Source: Treponema sp. (GTDB taxonomy: Bacteria > Spirochaetota > Spirochaetia > Treponematales > Breznakiellaceae). Taken from it: a stretch of 13,686 nt of DNA. Under the pieces are notes generated by a model, which ran no database searches, was not told where the DNA came from, and was given only the letters and a program-made list of their open reading frames with translations. The translations under genes and the position numbers were made by a program. Of the stretch, positions 1 to 6,847 are shown piece after piece. Position 1 is the first letter of the stretch. Every line of letters starts with the position of its first letter. The stretch is taken from assembly GCA_031263435.1 (NCBI GenBank), contig JAISFT010000048.1, positions 1 to 13,686 of the forward strand, given 5' to 3'.

Positions 1-332
1 CTGGCTACCAGGCCCATGCCGATAGTCCAGACCGGGGGTTTTACAAAGCGGATCATGTCAAAAATGGCGTATCCCGCGTCGGCATCCCCTCCGGGGGAAT
101 CGATGAAGATGCGGATAGGATCTTCCCCCATATCCTCCATAAGGAGGAGCTGCCGGATGGTCCGTTCCGCCAGATCCTTTTTGATCTCCCCGGAAAGCAG
201 GATGGTCCGGGTTTTCAGCATCCGGTGTATAAGGGGGTCCTGGCCGGATTGTTTTTCCTCCTCGTCCCGTTCTTCCTCTTCCTCGCCGTCCCCCGCTCTA
301 TATGTATATCCGCCGGTAGTTCCTTTATTCAT
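1..332 (-). CDS. clpP: ATP-dependent Clp protease proteolytic subunit (ClpP paralogue), 3'-truncated by window edge
   Basis: Only the first 110 codons are present; the gene runs off the left edge. ClpP is the serine peptidase chamber that works with AAA+ unfoldases (ClpX, ClpA or ClpC) in the cytoplasm. The visible core is typical: residues 43-50 TILLSGEI, then DLAERTIRQLLLMED (53-67), then PIRIFIDSPGG (72-82), the conserved strand and oxyanion-loop glycines, then FDMIRFVKPPVWTIGMGLVA (91-110). The next codon begins AG, which fits the catalytic serine expected at this place (G-x-x-A-S), but its third base is outside the window. The ATG at 332 is chosen because GGAAGGGG sits 6 nt upstream. Residues 15-27 form an acidic tail (GEEEEERDEEE), an N-terminal extension not found in E. 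coli ClpP. The gene is divergent from the MFS gene at 702. Family assignment is secure; which paralogue it is remains unknown. Confidence 0.9.
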   Translation of the reverse strand, partial: MNKGTTGGYTYRAGDGEEEEERDEEEKQSGQDPLIHRMLKTRTILLSGEIKKDLAERTIRQLLLMEDMGEDPIRIFIDSPGGDADAGYAIFDMIRFVKPPVWTIGMGLVA

Positions 333-395
333 GAAAATCCCCTTCCAAGGTTTTGATGGGCATTATATGGGCTTTTGAAAAAGCTTCATACACTG

Positions 396-428
396 AGCTT
401 GTTTCAAAACTGAAGTTTTGAAACAGCT
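396..428. repeat. Inverted repeat / hairpin, TGAA loop (module copy 1)
   Basis: The arms GTTTCAAAAC (401-410) and GTTTTGAAAC (415-424) are perfect complements around a TGAA loop. An outer AGCT/AGCT pair (396-399 with 425-428) extends the stem past one bulged T. The downstream flank CAGCTTCGCTA matches the flank of the hairpin at 538-569, so the two are diverged copies of one element. It lies in the probable 5' leader of clpP, so it is not a terminator of an upstream gene. Confidence 0.75.
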
Positions 429-440
429 TCGCTATACTTT

Positions 441-469
441 ATAATAAGAAACTATGGGCTTTAGGGCAA
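441..469 (-). promoter_or_regulatory. Predicted sigma70-type promoter for clpP
   Basis: Read on the minus strand there is a -35 box TTGCCC (469-464, 4 of 6 consensus), a 17-nt spacer and a -10 box TATTAT (446-441, 5 of 6). Transcription would begin near 434, giving a leader of about 100 nt that includes the hairpin at 396-428. The call rests on consensus matching only. Confidence 0.5.
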
Positions 470-491
470 CCGTCAGGAAACCCTTTGTCCC

Positions 492-506
492 GTCCGGTTT
501 CCGGAC
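492..506. repeat. Short GC-rich hairpin GTCCGG-TTT-CCGGAC
   Basis: A perfect 6-bp stem with a 3-nt loop. It has an alternative pairing of TTGTCC (485-490) with GGACAA (503-508). The plus-strand sequence after it is T-rich (TTTAATTTTTG), which gives it a terminator-like look, but no plus-strand gene ends upstream within the window. Confidence 0.5.
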
Positions 507-537
507 AAGTTTAATTTTTGAAATTTCTTTTTAATAG

Positions 538-569
538 AGTTGTTCGGAAACTTCAGTTTCTGAACAACT
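538..569. repeat. Inverted repeat / hairpin, TTCA loop (module copy 2)
   Basis: The arms AGTTGTTCGGAAAC (538-551) and GTTTCTGAACAACT (556-569) pair over 14 positions with a single G-T wobble around a TTCA loop. The layout and the following bases (CAACTTCCGCTA) match the element at 401-435, although the arm sequences differ in several places. Confidence 0.75.
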
Positions 570-619
570 TCCGCTAAAAACTGCAGTTTTGCAAGGCTTT
601 AGCCTGAAAAACTGTAAGG

Positions 620-652
620 CTTGTGAGACAACCAACCGGGTTGTCTCACAAG
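620..652. repeat. Perfect 14-bp inverted repeat
   Basis: The arms CTTGTGAGACAACC (620-633) and GGTTGTCTCACAAG (639-652) are exact complements around a 5-nt AACCG loop. It ends 49 nt before the MFS ATG. It could be an operator (a dyad for a dimeric regulator), a leader hairpin, or a member of the same hairpin family as the other repeats here. Sequence alone does not decide between these. Confidence 0.7.
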
Positions 653-701
653 TCTAATGAGTATTCATAATGTTAAAAAACTGTTAGGATGAAATTTGCC
701 A

Positions 702-1970
702 ATGAAAAAATCCTGGAAAGCCAATTATACCGCGATTTTAATTGCCGAAACCCTCGCAATGGCGGGTTTTGCCCTCTCCATGCCTGTAATTCCCCTCTTT
801 TTGGAGGAGGATATCGGGGTTCGGGACCCTCAAACCCTCAAATTATGGGTTGGCGTTATTCAGTCGGTGGCGGCGGTTTTTCTCGCCATCTTCGCTCCCA
901 TCTGGGGACATTTGGCGGACATTTACAGCCGGCGGATGATGCTCCTGCGGGCCCTTTTCGGCGGGGCGATTGTCATAAGCCTGATGGTATTTGTCCAGGC
1001 GCCCTGGCAGCTTCTGATCCTCCGGGCGTTACAGGGATGTTTAACCGGCACCATAGCGGCGGCCACGGTGATGACCGCGGCGCTTGTCCCGGCGGCGCGG
1101 GTCGCCCTGGCCCTGGGACTGCTCCAGACCGGAATAGCCATCGGGAATTCCGTGGGGCCCCTTATCGGCGGGGTTTTATCCGATTTTTTGGGCCACCGGA
1201 TTGCCTTTTTGAGTACCGGCCTGGTCCTGGCGTCGGCGGGGCTGATCATCCTCAAGGGGGTGGAAGACGATGGGCGGCTCCCCAGGGCGGAGGAGGAAAA
1301 GGCCCCGCCGGAGGGAAAGGGCCGGAAAAAGCTTTCCTTTCTGCCCGACATCAGGCCCATCATCAATTCCCCGGTACTTATTATCCTAATGTTCGTAACC
1401 TTTACCACCCAGGCCGCCAATACCACCATATCTCCCATGCTGCCCCTCTTTCTTAAAGAGCTGGCCGCCAAGGGGATGAACGGGAACCTCCAGTATGTCG
1501 GCTCCGCTACGGGAGTTGTTTTAGGGGCCGGAGCGGCCTCCACCGCCCTGGCGGCGGTTCTGGTGGGGAAATATTCTACCCGTTTTGGGTACTGGAGAAC
1601 CCTTATCTTCTGCCTTTGCGCCGGGACCATTTGTATCGTGCCCCAGGCCTTTGTTAGCAACATGATCCAGCTTACGATTTTCCGGGCCATGTCTTCCTTT
1701 TTTCTCGGGGGTACCGCCCCGGTGTTAAACGCCATCATCGCGGTAAGCGCGGAGAAAAAAACCCAGGGCAGCGTCTACGGCTTCAATTCTTCCATTTCTT
1801 CCGCGGGGGGCGCTCTGGGCCCCATGATCGGTTCGGCGGCAGCCATGATCAATTACCGGGCGGTCTTTCTGACCACGGCCCTTATCCTGGGCCTTTCTTC
1901 CTGGGGAACTATCCGCAGACAAAGAAAACTCCCGCCCAAGGATAAAAAGGAGATCGCCCCGGCGGGATAA
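702..1970 (+). CDS. MFS transporter, DHA1 (drug:H+ antiporter) type
   Basis: A 422-aa, 12-helix inner-membrane carrier. MFS signatures are clear: motif A GHLADIYSRR after helix 2 (69-78), the motif-B-like LRALQG with Arg108, and the antiporter motif C in helix 5 (GLLQTGIAIGNSVGPLIGG, 139-157), which is typical of 12-TMS drug/H+ antiporters. A hydrophilic linker rich in Glu and Lys separates the two six-helix halves. Efflux of a drug or metabolite is the usual role; the substrate cannot be read from sequence. The start is uncertain: ATG 702 gives MKKSWKANYT, while in-frame TTG 696 is better spaced (6 nt) from AGGA at 686-689. The gene is single, divergent from clpP and convergent with the glycosidase operon. 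Its stop codon lies in the loop of the hairpin at 1956-1978. Confidence 0.88.
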   Translation: MKKSWKANYTAILIAETLAMAGFALSMPVIPLFLEEDIGVRDPQTLKLWVGVIQSVAAVFLAIFAPIWGHLADIYSRRMMLLRALFGGAIVISLMVFVQAPWQLLILRALQGCLTGTIAAATVMTAALVPAARVALALGLLQTGIAIGNSVGPLIGGVLSDFLGHRIAFLSTGLVLASAGLIILKGVEDDGRLPRAEEEKAPPEGKGRKKLSFLPDIRPIINSPVLIILMFVTFTTQAANTTISPMLPLFLKELAAKGMNGNLQYVGSATGVVLGAGAASTALAAVLVGKYSTRFGYWRTLIFCLCAGTICIVPQAFVSNMIQLTIFRAMSSFFLGGTAPVLNAIIAVSAEKKTQGSVYGFNSSISSAGGALGPMIGSAAAMINYRAVFLTTALILGLSSWGTIRRQRKLPPKDKKEIAPAG

Positions 1971-1978
1971 GCCGGGGC
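1956..1978 (-). terminator. GC-rich hairpin between convergent genes, likely operon terminator
   Basis: The arms GCCCCGGC (1956-1963) and GCCGGGGC (1971-1978) pair perfectly over 8 bp around a 7-nt loop that contains the MFS stop codon. Read on the minus strand, the stem follows the GH95 stop by about 20 nt and a T5 run follows 7 nt later (1948-1944). That is a weak intrinsic terminator for the operon. No T run follows on the plus strand, so termination of the MFS transcript here is less certain. Confidence 0.5.
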
Positions 1979-1999
1979 AAAGGCATTAGGCTTTCCGCC

Positions 2000-4366
2000 T
2001 TAGCGCGTAAGGGTATATTCCGTACCGGCCCGGACAGGAAAACGAAAACCATGGTCCGCCGGTTCAACCGGCACCGGAACGCCTTCCGCGATAACCCGGC
2101 AGGGCTCGCCCCGGCAGAGGATAAAGCCCTCCGCGCCGGCGGTGATCCGGGCCTCCTGTAGTTTGCCATCCTTCCAGCTTATATCCACACTATGCCCACC
2201 CCGGGCGCGCAGACCCCGGACAGTTCCCTGGGGCCATGCGGGGGGCAGGGCCGGCAGCAGTTCCAGCATACCCGTATGGCTTTGAAGCAGGGCTTCGGCA
2301 ATACCCGCGGTGGCGCCAAAGTTACCGTCAATCTGGAAGACCGCCGCGCCGTTAAAAAAATTACGGGTGCCGGCTCCGGCTACCATCCGGTTGATCAGGG
2401 TTCCCGTCAACTGCCGGTCATCCAGGCGGGCCGCTTCACAGATAAACCATGCCAGAGGCCAGCCGCCCCTGCCCGCCCCGTGTTCCATCCGTATCCGCAG
2501 GGATTGTCCGACCGCTTCCAGCAGTTCCGGGGTTTCACGCCAGTTGATCTCATCCCCGGGGTAAGCGCCCCAAAGATGGGATATATGGCCCATCCCGGGG
2601 GTCATTTCCCGTTCCTCCTCCATCCACTCCAATAATTGTCCCGCCGATCCAATCCGGTTGGGGGGCAATTTTTTCGCCGCCGCCTCAAATTCCTTATCCA
2701 GGGGGTCCGGTATGCCCAAAATCCGTCCTCCTTCTATACAGGCGGAAAACAGGGTCCGGATAATCTGGTTATCCATGGCGGGGCCGGCGCAGATGGGGGT
2801 ATCAAAACCGTCGGGCATAATATAGCGGTTTTCCGGCGAAACCGATGGATTGGTTACCAAATGACCCTTGCCGTCTTCGGAGAGAAAATCGAGGAAAAAC
2901 AGGGCGTATTCCTTCAGGACCGGAAGCCATTTCGCGAGAAAATCCCGGTCCCGGGTAAAACGGTAATGTTCCCAGAGATGCAATGCCAGCCAGGCGCCCC
3001 CGGTTACCCATTGGGTAGAAGCCATATACACATCCTGGGGCGCGCAATCGCCGTAGAAATCGGTGTTGTGATGGCACATGGTACCCCGGCAGCCGTACAT
3101 GATCCGGGCGGTGTCCCGCCCCCTGGGAACCATGGCCTCAATCAGGTTGAACAGGGATTGGTGAACTTCTGGCAGGGCTGCCACTTCCGCGGGCCAATAG
3201 TTCATCTGGGTATTGATGTTGATGGTATATTTACTGTCCCAGGGGGGAATAAAATCCCGGTTCCATATACCCTGCAGGTTAAGGGCCGCGGAATTTTCCC
3301 GGCCGCCGCTCATGAGAAGATAGCGCCCAAAGGTAAAATACAGGGCCGCCAGGCCGGGAAGCCCCGGATCGCCGGAGTTCGTCTTTCCCTTCTGAATACG
3401 GACATCCAGGGGGATATCCCGGTCGGGGTCGGGAAGCTCCAAAACACAGCGGCGCATCCTGGGCTCAAAATCCGCCAGGTGTTCCCGCTTTAGTTCCTCA
3501 TAGCCCTTTTCCTGGGCGCGGTTTACCAGACCCAAAACTTCTTCCCGGGGGTCCGGCGCCCGGTTGGTGGTGGATGCCGCCAGATACAGGCAGACTTCGG
3601 AGGCGTTACGGACAAAGAGCTGGCTGTAGGGATTTTCCATCTCCCCGTCGGAGAGAATCCGCGCCGCCGTACAGAACCGTACCCCCGCGGAATTACCGGA
3701 CATCACCAGGGTCCGGTTGTCCAGGGCCCGGTTTTCATCGGCCATCAGCCCCGCCCAGGGGCCGCTGCGCTGGAAGAATCCCGGCCTGCGGCCATCCTCC
3801 TGCTTTTCGTCGGAAATAATCGTGCGGTCGAATTTGATATCCAGATTAATGGCCCCCTTTTTCGACGCCCGCAGGCGGAGGCACAAAACCTGCGCGGGAT
3901 AACTGATAAACATTTCCCGGATATAATCGACCCCTTCCTGGCTATGGCTGATCCGGTGTAAGCCGGTCATCAGATCCAGTTGGGATTCATAATTTTCATC
4001 CCCGGCACTGTTGGGAAACCAGTTACAGGCAAAGGGGGTATGCTGATTCAGGGCAATGTCCAATTCTCCCAGGGGTTCGTAATGGCGCATACTGACCGGA
4101 GCGCCGGAAAAATACTGGATTATCAGGGTTTCCGCCTCCCGGATATTCCCCGCCAAAACATGGCGCCGGGTTTCTTCCAGCTTCTCCCGGGCTGTCGGGT
4201 TATTCCGGTCGATAAAGGCGCCGTACCACAAACTGTCTTCGTTAAGCTGGATCCGTTCAGACCCGGTATAGCCGTATACCATGGCTCCCAGCCGCCCGTT
4301 TCCCAAGGGAATGGCATCGTTCCATATCTCGGCGGCTTTGTTGTACTTCATCACAAATTCCGGCAT
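2000..4366 (-). CDS. GH95 alpha-L-fucosidase (canonical), cytoplasmic
   Basis: 788 aa with the full GH95 plan. The N-terminal beta domain opens with [14 protein letters not shown] (19-32) and IQLNEDSLW (39-47). A linker carries [17 protein letters not shown] (288-304). The (alpha/alpha)6 barrel follows with NLQGIWN (363-369), and a C-terminal beta domain ends the protein. Residues matching the catalytic set of Bifidobacterium AfcA are all present: Asn383 and Asn385 in [11 protein letters not shown], Glu512 in NPSVSPEN (general acid), and Asp680 in FQIDGNFG (base, activated by the Asn pair). The family inverts alpha-1,2-fucosyl bonds; some members act on alpha-L-galactosides. No signal peptide is visible, so it should act on imported sugar. 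ATG 4366 has AGGAGGA 4-5 nt upstream. It is last in the operon, 19 nt after the MFS stop. Confidence 0.93.
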   Translation of the reverse strand: MPEFVMKYNKAAEIWNDAIPLGNGRLGAMVYGYTGSERIQLNEDSLWYGAFIDRNNPTAREKLEETRRHVLAGNIREAETLIIQYFSGAPVSMRHYEPLGELDIALNQHTPFACNWFPNSAGDENYESQLDLMTGLHRISHSQEGVDYIREMFISYPAQVLCLRLRASKKGAINLDIKFDRTIISDEKQEDGRRPGFFQRSGPWAGLMADENRALDNRTLVMSGNSAGVRFCTAARILSDGEMENPYSQLFVRNASEVCLYLAASTTNRAPDPREEVLGLVNRAQEKGYEELKREHLADFEPRMRRCVLELPDPDRDIPLDVRIQKGKTNSGDPGLPGLAALYFTFGRYLLMSGGRENSAALNLQGIWNRDFIPPWDSKYTININTQMNYWPAEVAALPEVHQSLFNLIEAMVPRGRDTARIMYGCRGTMCHHNTDFYGDCAPQDVYMASTQWVTGGAWLALHLWEHYRFTRDRDFLAKWLPVLKEYALFFLDFLSEDGKGHLVTNPSVSPENRYIMPDGFDTPICAGPAMDNQIIRTLFSACIEGGRILGIPDPLDKEFEAAAKKLPPNRIGSAGQLLEWMEEEREMTPGMGHISHLWGAYPGDEINWRETPELLEAVGQSLRIRMEHGAGRGGWPLAWFICEAARLDDRQLTGTLINRMVAGAGTRNFFNGAAVFQIDGNFGATAGIAEALLQSHTGMLELLPALPPAWPQGTVRGLRARGGHSVDISWKDGKLQEARITAGAEGFILCRGEPCRVIAEGVPVPVEPADHGFRFPVRAGTEYTLTR

Positions 4367-4385
4367 AGATTCCTCCTATAAAAGA

Positions 4386-5615
4386 TTAGTTATTCTGTTT
4401 CCGGTAAAGGAACAGTTTAAGCCGGGAGGCGCAGAATATTGCCGCCGCGGCAACGGCGATTTGAAAGAACAATACCGGCGGAAGGGAAACACGCTCAATA
4501 AACAAGCCCACCAGGACGCTGACAAAGGTAAAGGGAAGGAGCAAAATACTTTTGGTAACAATATAATAAATGGAGCGTTCCTGTTCCGCCAGTTCCAGCA
4601 GATGGCCCTGAAAGGCCATAAGGCCGCTGCGGGAAAAGCCAATCAAAAAAGCGGCGACGGGCATCACTATCTGCCCATAACCAAAGCCCAGCCCGGCCAG
4701 TTCCAGCGCCGGAATACACAGGCCGGTACATTCCACCACTATCAGGGTTCGTTTTGAACCAAAGTATTCGGAAATGCGTCCGGTAAGGAGCCCTCCAAAA
4801 AAGACCCCGACGGTTTGAATGATGATCATGTAGGATATCCATTCGGTGGATACCCGCAGATAGTTTTGGGCGATGATATACAAAAAGGTGTTGATGCCGG
4901 TACTCATGGTGGAAAAGGCCTGGGTAAAGATGAGGCGCCGGAAAAAAATATTTTTCCAGCACTGCGCGAGGTTCATAAGATAGGCCCTGAGCCCGGGATT
5001 CTTCCGTTCCGCGGCGGCGTTTATCTGTTCTTTAAGGGGAATAAAAAAAAGCACCGAACAGCCCAGCAGGAAGCCTCCCAGGGCGAAAATGGCGGCGTAA
5101 CGCCCGGAGGGGCCCAGGGTTTTGCTCTCCCGCAGCAGGCGTACAATATTGCCGGAAAGAAAGGAAATGATCCCGGAAAAGGCAAAGAGGGTCCCCAATA
5201 ATTTACCCCGGTTTTCCGGGCGGACACAGGCCCCCAGGAGGTAATTCCAGGAGATGCCCGTAATGGACTGGCAGAGATGGTAGAGCAGGATGACGGTAAA
5301 AAACAGGGCGATTACCCTCCGGGAGTCCAGGCCCAGGAGCAGCGACAGGGGGATGATCAGGAAGGCGGTCCGGGAAAGGCCGTTCAGGGTAAGGGACAGG
5401 CGGCGTTTGGATCGGGTCCGGGCGATGAAGCTCCCCGCGGCCAGGGGGGTAATGGCGCCGATGATACCCTGGGCGGTGGGAAGGGTCCCTATCAGGGACA
5501 GGGAGGCCCCAAAATCGGCCAGGAACAGGGGTACAATGGTGGACATCCCGATAATGTCCACCCCCAGTAGATTGAACAGGCCCTCCAGCATGATGCAGTA
5601 ATAATTACGGCCCAC
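4386..5615 (-). CDS. MFS transporter, probable glycoside importer of the operon
   Basis: A 409-aa integral membrane protein with 12 predicted helices in two halves, split by a charged central loop (residues ~194-227). Loop 8-9 carries a motif-A relative, GRISEYFGSKR (279-289), and loop 4-5 carries RPENRGKLLG, as in several MFS sugar/peptide carriers. There is no antiporter motif C, unlike the MFS at 702. The open frame extends to an ATG at 5690, but that would overlap the serine hydrolase by 52 nt and add a 25-residue hydrophilic tail. GTG 5615 is preferred because AAAAGG lies 5 nt upstream and the 23-nt gap matches the operon. Its place between hydrolases, and the lack of any ABC or PTS genes, suggests it supplies their substrate. 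The substrate is inferred, not shown. Confidence 0.85.
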   Translation of the reverse strand: MGRNYYCIMLEGLFNLLGVDIIGMSTIVPLFLADFGASLSLIGTLPTAQGIIGAITPLAAGSFIARTRSKRRLSLTLNGLSRTAFLIIPLSLLLGLDSRRVIALFFTVILLYHLCQSITGISWNYLLGACVRPENRGKLLGTLFAFSGIISFLSGNIVRLLRESKTLGPSGRYAAIFALGGFLLGCSVLFFIPLKEQINAAAERKNPGLRAYLMNLAQCWKNIFFRRLIFTQAFSTMSTGINTFLYIIAQNYLRVSTEWISYMIIIQTVGVFFGGLLTGRISEYFGSKRTLIVVECTGLCIPALELAGLGFGYGQIVMPVAAFLIGFSRSGLMAFQGHLLELAEQERSIYYIVTKSILLLPFTFVSVLVGLFIERVSLPPVLFFQIAVAAAAIFCASRLKLFLYRKQNN

Positions 5616-5620
5616 CGGAA

Positions 5621-5626
5621 CCTTTT
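5621..5626 (-). promoter_or_regulatory. Ribosome binding site that decides the MFS GTG start
   Basis: AAAAGG on the minus strand, 5 nt before GTG (5615-5613). No comparable site precedes the in-frame ATG at 5690 or the TTG at 5642 that overlaps the upstream stop codon. Confidence 0.5.
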
Positions 5627-5638
5627 GTCCTGCCGTTT

Positions 5639-6835
5639 TCAAAGCGATTGAGGCTGTTCCGGCGGGCAATCTGTCCGCAGCAGGGGCCAAAGGCCGGCAT
5701 AAACATAGTTACGAACCGTACCGTGCCAGTGCCACCACTGGGAACCGCTTTCCTGCTGGGCATAGAAGATGGCCACTTCCCCGGCGGGATCGACAAGCAC
5801 ATAGCAGCCCCGGGCGCCGTCCCAGCCGAATTCGCCGTTCGCGCTCAAGGCGTTGTTCTGCTCCCGGTCCACCAGCACCCGTACTCCCAGCCCGTAGCCA
5901 TAGCCTGTTTTGCTAGGCCCGCCAAAGGCGGCAAAGTCGGCGGCGGAGTCCCCAAAGAGGCGGTTGGTCCCCATGTCCTGTACCGTTTCCTTCCGTAAAA
6001 TCCGCTGGCCGTTTACCCCCAAGCCTCCGTTGCACAATGCCTCGGCAAAGAGGATATAGTCGGGCACGGTGGAATACAATCCGCCGCCGCCGCATTCGTA
6101 TTCGGACCCCAGATTGATCCCCAGGTTTTCCCCAACGCTCCGGGCCCGGTTGGTTTTTGCGTCAAACTGGACATAGTCTTTTGCCAGCCTTCCCCTGTCC
6201 CCTTCGGCGGTGGTAAAGCCGGTATCCTTCATGCCCAGGGGATCAAAAATGTGTTCCTTTAAATAAGCGCCGAAGCGCTGGCCGGAAAGGGCCTCGACCA
6301 GGCCGCCCAGCACATCGAAACAACTGGTGTAGCGGAACCGCGTCCCCGGTTCAAAGAGCAGCGGTTCCACCGCCGCGGCGCGGACCACCGCCAGGGTGGG
6401 GGCCCGCCCGCCGGTTTCTTCGATCACCCGCTGTACCGGCTCAACATGAAAACTCCCCACACCGCCCTGCATGGAAAGCAGGTATTCGATGGTAAGGGGA
6501 TTTTTTGCGGGCAGGATAATCTCCGCGCCGCCGGGATCGGAAGACCGGACCTTCATATTCCGGTATTCGGGAATATAGGCGGAAAGGGGGTCCGTCAGGG
6601 AACAGCGGCCACCCTCGCAGAGCTGCAACACCGCGGCGGCGGTGATAAGTTTGGTGGCGGAGTAGAGGTGGAACAGGGTTGAAGGTCCAAAGGGGACACC
6701 GTTTTCCACATCGGAAAAACCGGCGTAGTGTTCGTAAACCTTTTTGTGCCGGTGGTACACCGCGCAGCCCACGCCGGGAATGTTCTTTTCGTTATAAAAA
6801 GAATCCAGATAAAGCGAAAGTTTTGAAAAATCCAT
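5639..6835 (-). CDS. Serine hydrolase, beta-lactamase class C / esterase family VIII fold
   Basis: 398 aa with a single beta-lactamase-related domain. The nucleophile motif SxxK is SATK (Ser59, Lys62) in FHLYSATKLITAAAVLQLCE. The second motif is Tyr169-Thr-Ser171, with Ser where class C enzymes usually have Asn. The third motif region is GEFGWDGARG (334-343), of the G-x-F-G-W-x-G type seen in esterase-like members rather than the KTG of true beta-lactamases. No signal peptide is visible, so a periplasmic antibiotic-resistance role is unlikely and a cytoplasmic esterase, deacylase or amidase fits better. In this operon it may deacylate the imported glycoside; that is inference. ATG 6835 is preceded by AAAGGA, and the gap to the upstream gene is 12 nt. 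Family secure, substrate unknown. Confidence 0.88.
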   Translation of the reverse strand: MDFSKLSLYLDSFYNEKNIPGVGCAVYHRHKKVYEHYAGFSDVENGVPFGPSTLFHLYSATKLITAAAVLQLCEGGRCSLTDPLSAYIPEYRNMKVRSSDPGGAEIILPAKNPLTIEYLLSMQGGVGSFHVEPVQRVIEETGGRAPTLAVVRAAAVEPLLFEPGTRFRYTSCFDVLGGLVEALSGQRFGAYLKEHIFDPLGMKDTGFTTAEGDRGRLAKDYVQFDAKTNRARSVGENLGINLGSEYECGGGGLYSTVPDYILFAEALCNGGLGVNGQRILRKETVQDMGTNRLFGDSAADFAAFGGPSKTGYGYGLGVRVLVDREQNNALSANGEFGWDGARGCYVLVDPAGEVAIFYAQQESGSQWWHWHGTVRNYVYAGLWPLLRTDCPPEQPQSL

Positions 6836-6847
6836 GGTATCGTCCTT

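Larger units (their letters stand above)
333..701. other. Divergent intergenic region with a cluster of hairpins
   Basis: This 369-bp stretch separates divergent clpP and MFS genes, and I see no credible coding sequence in it. It holds at least four inverted repeats (396-428, 492-506, 538-569, 620-652), a perfect palindrome AAAACTGCAGTTTT (576-589) and a short AGGCT-TT-AGCCT repeat (594-605). A good minus-strand promoter for clpP lies at 441-469. For the plus-strand MFS gene the best match is weak: TTGTCT (641-646) and CATAAT (666-671) with a long 19-nt spacer. The region is visibly more AT-rich than its neighbours. Confidence 0.75.

Noticed and set aside
396..652. CRISPR array
   Set aside because: The repeats are palindromic elements of different sequence with irregular spacing; there are no identical repeats, unique spacers or cas genes.
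396..652. tRNA or structured riboswitch in the hairpin region
   Set aside because: I could not fit a cloverleaf or a known riboswitch core; the hairpins are independent simple dyads.
689..1456. Plus-strand open frame starting at ATG 689
   Set aside because: It is out of frame with the MFS protein, glycine- and proline-rich, and without membrane segments. The 702 frame carries MFS motifs.
923..1738. Minus-strand open frame (271 codons) within the MFS gene
   Set aside because: Antisense shadow with low-complexity Ala/Arg/Pro content and no homology that I recognise.
5616..5690. Longer N terminus of the operon MFS protein from ATG 5690
   Set aside because: It would overlap the upstream gene by 52 nt, lacks a ribosome site and adds a non-conserved hydrophilic tail. 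GTG 5615 is better supported.
5639..6835. Annotation as a beta-lactamase antibiotic-resistance gene
   Set aside because: There is no signal peptide, no KTG motif, and the context is carbohydrate metabolism.
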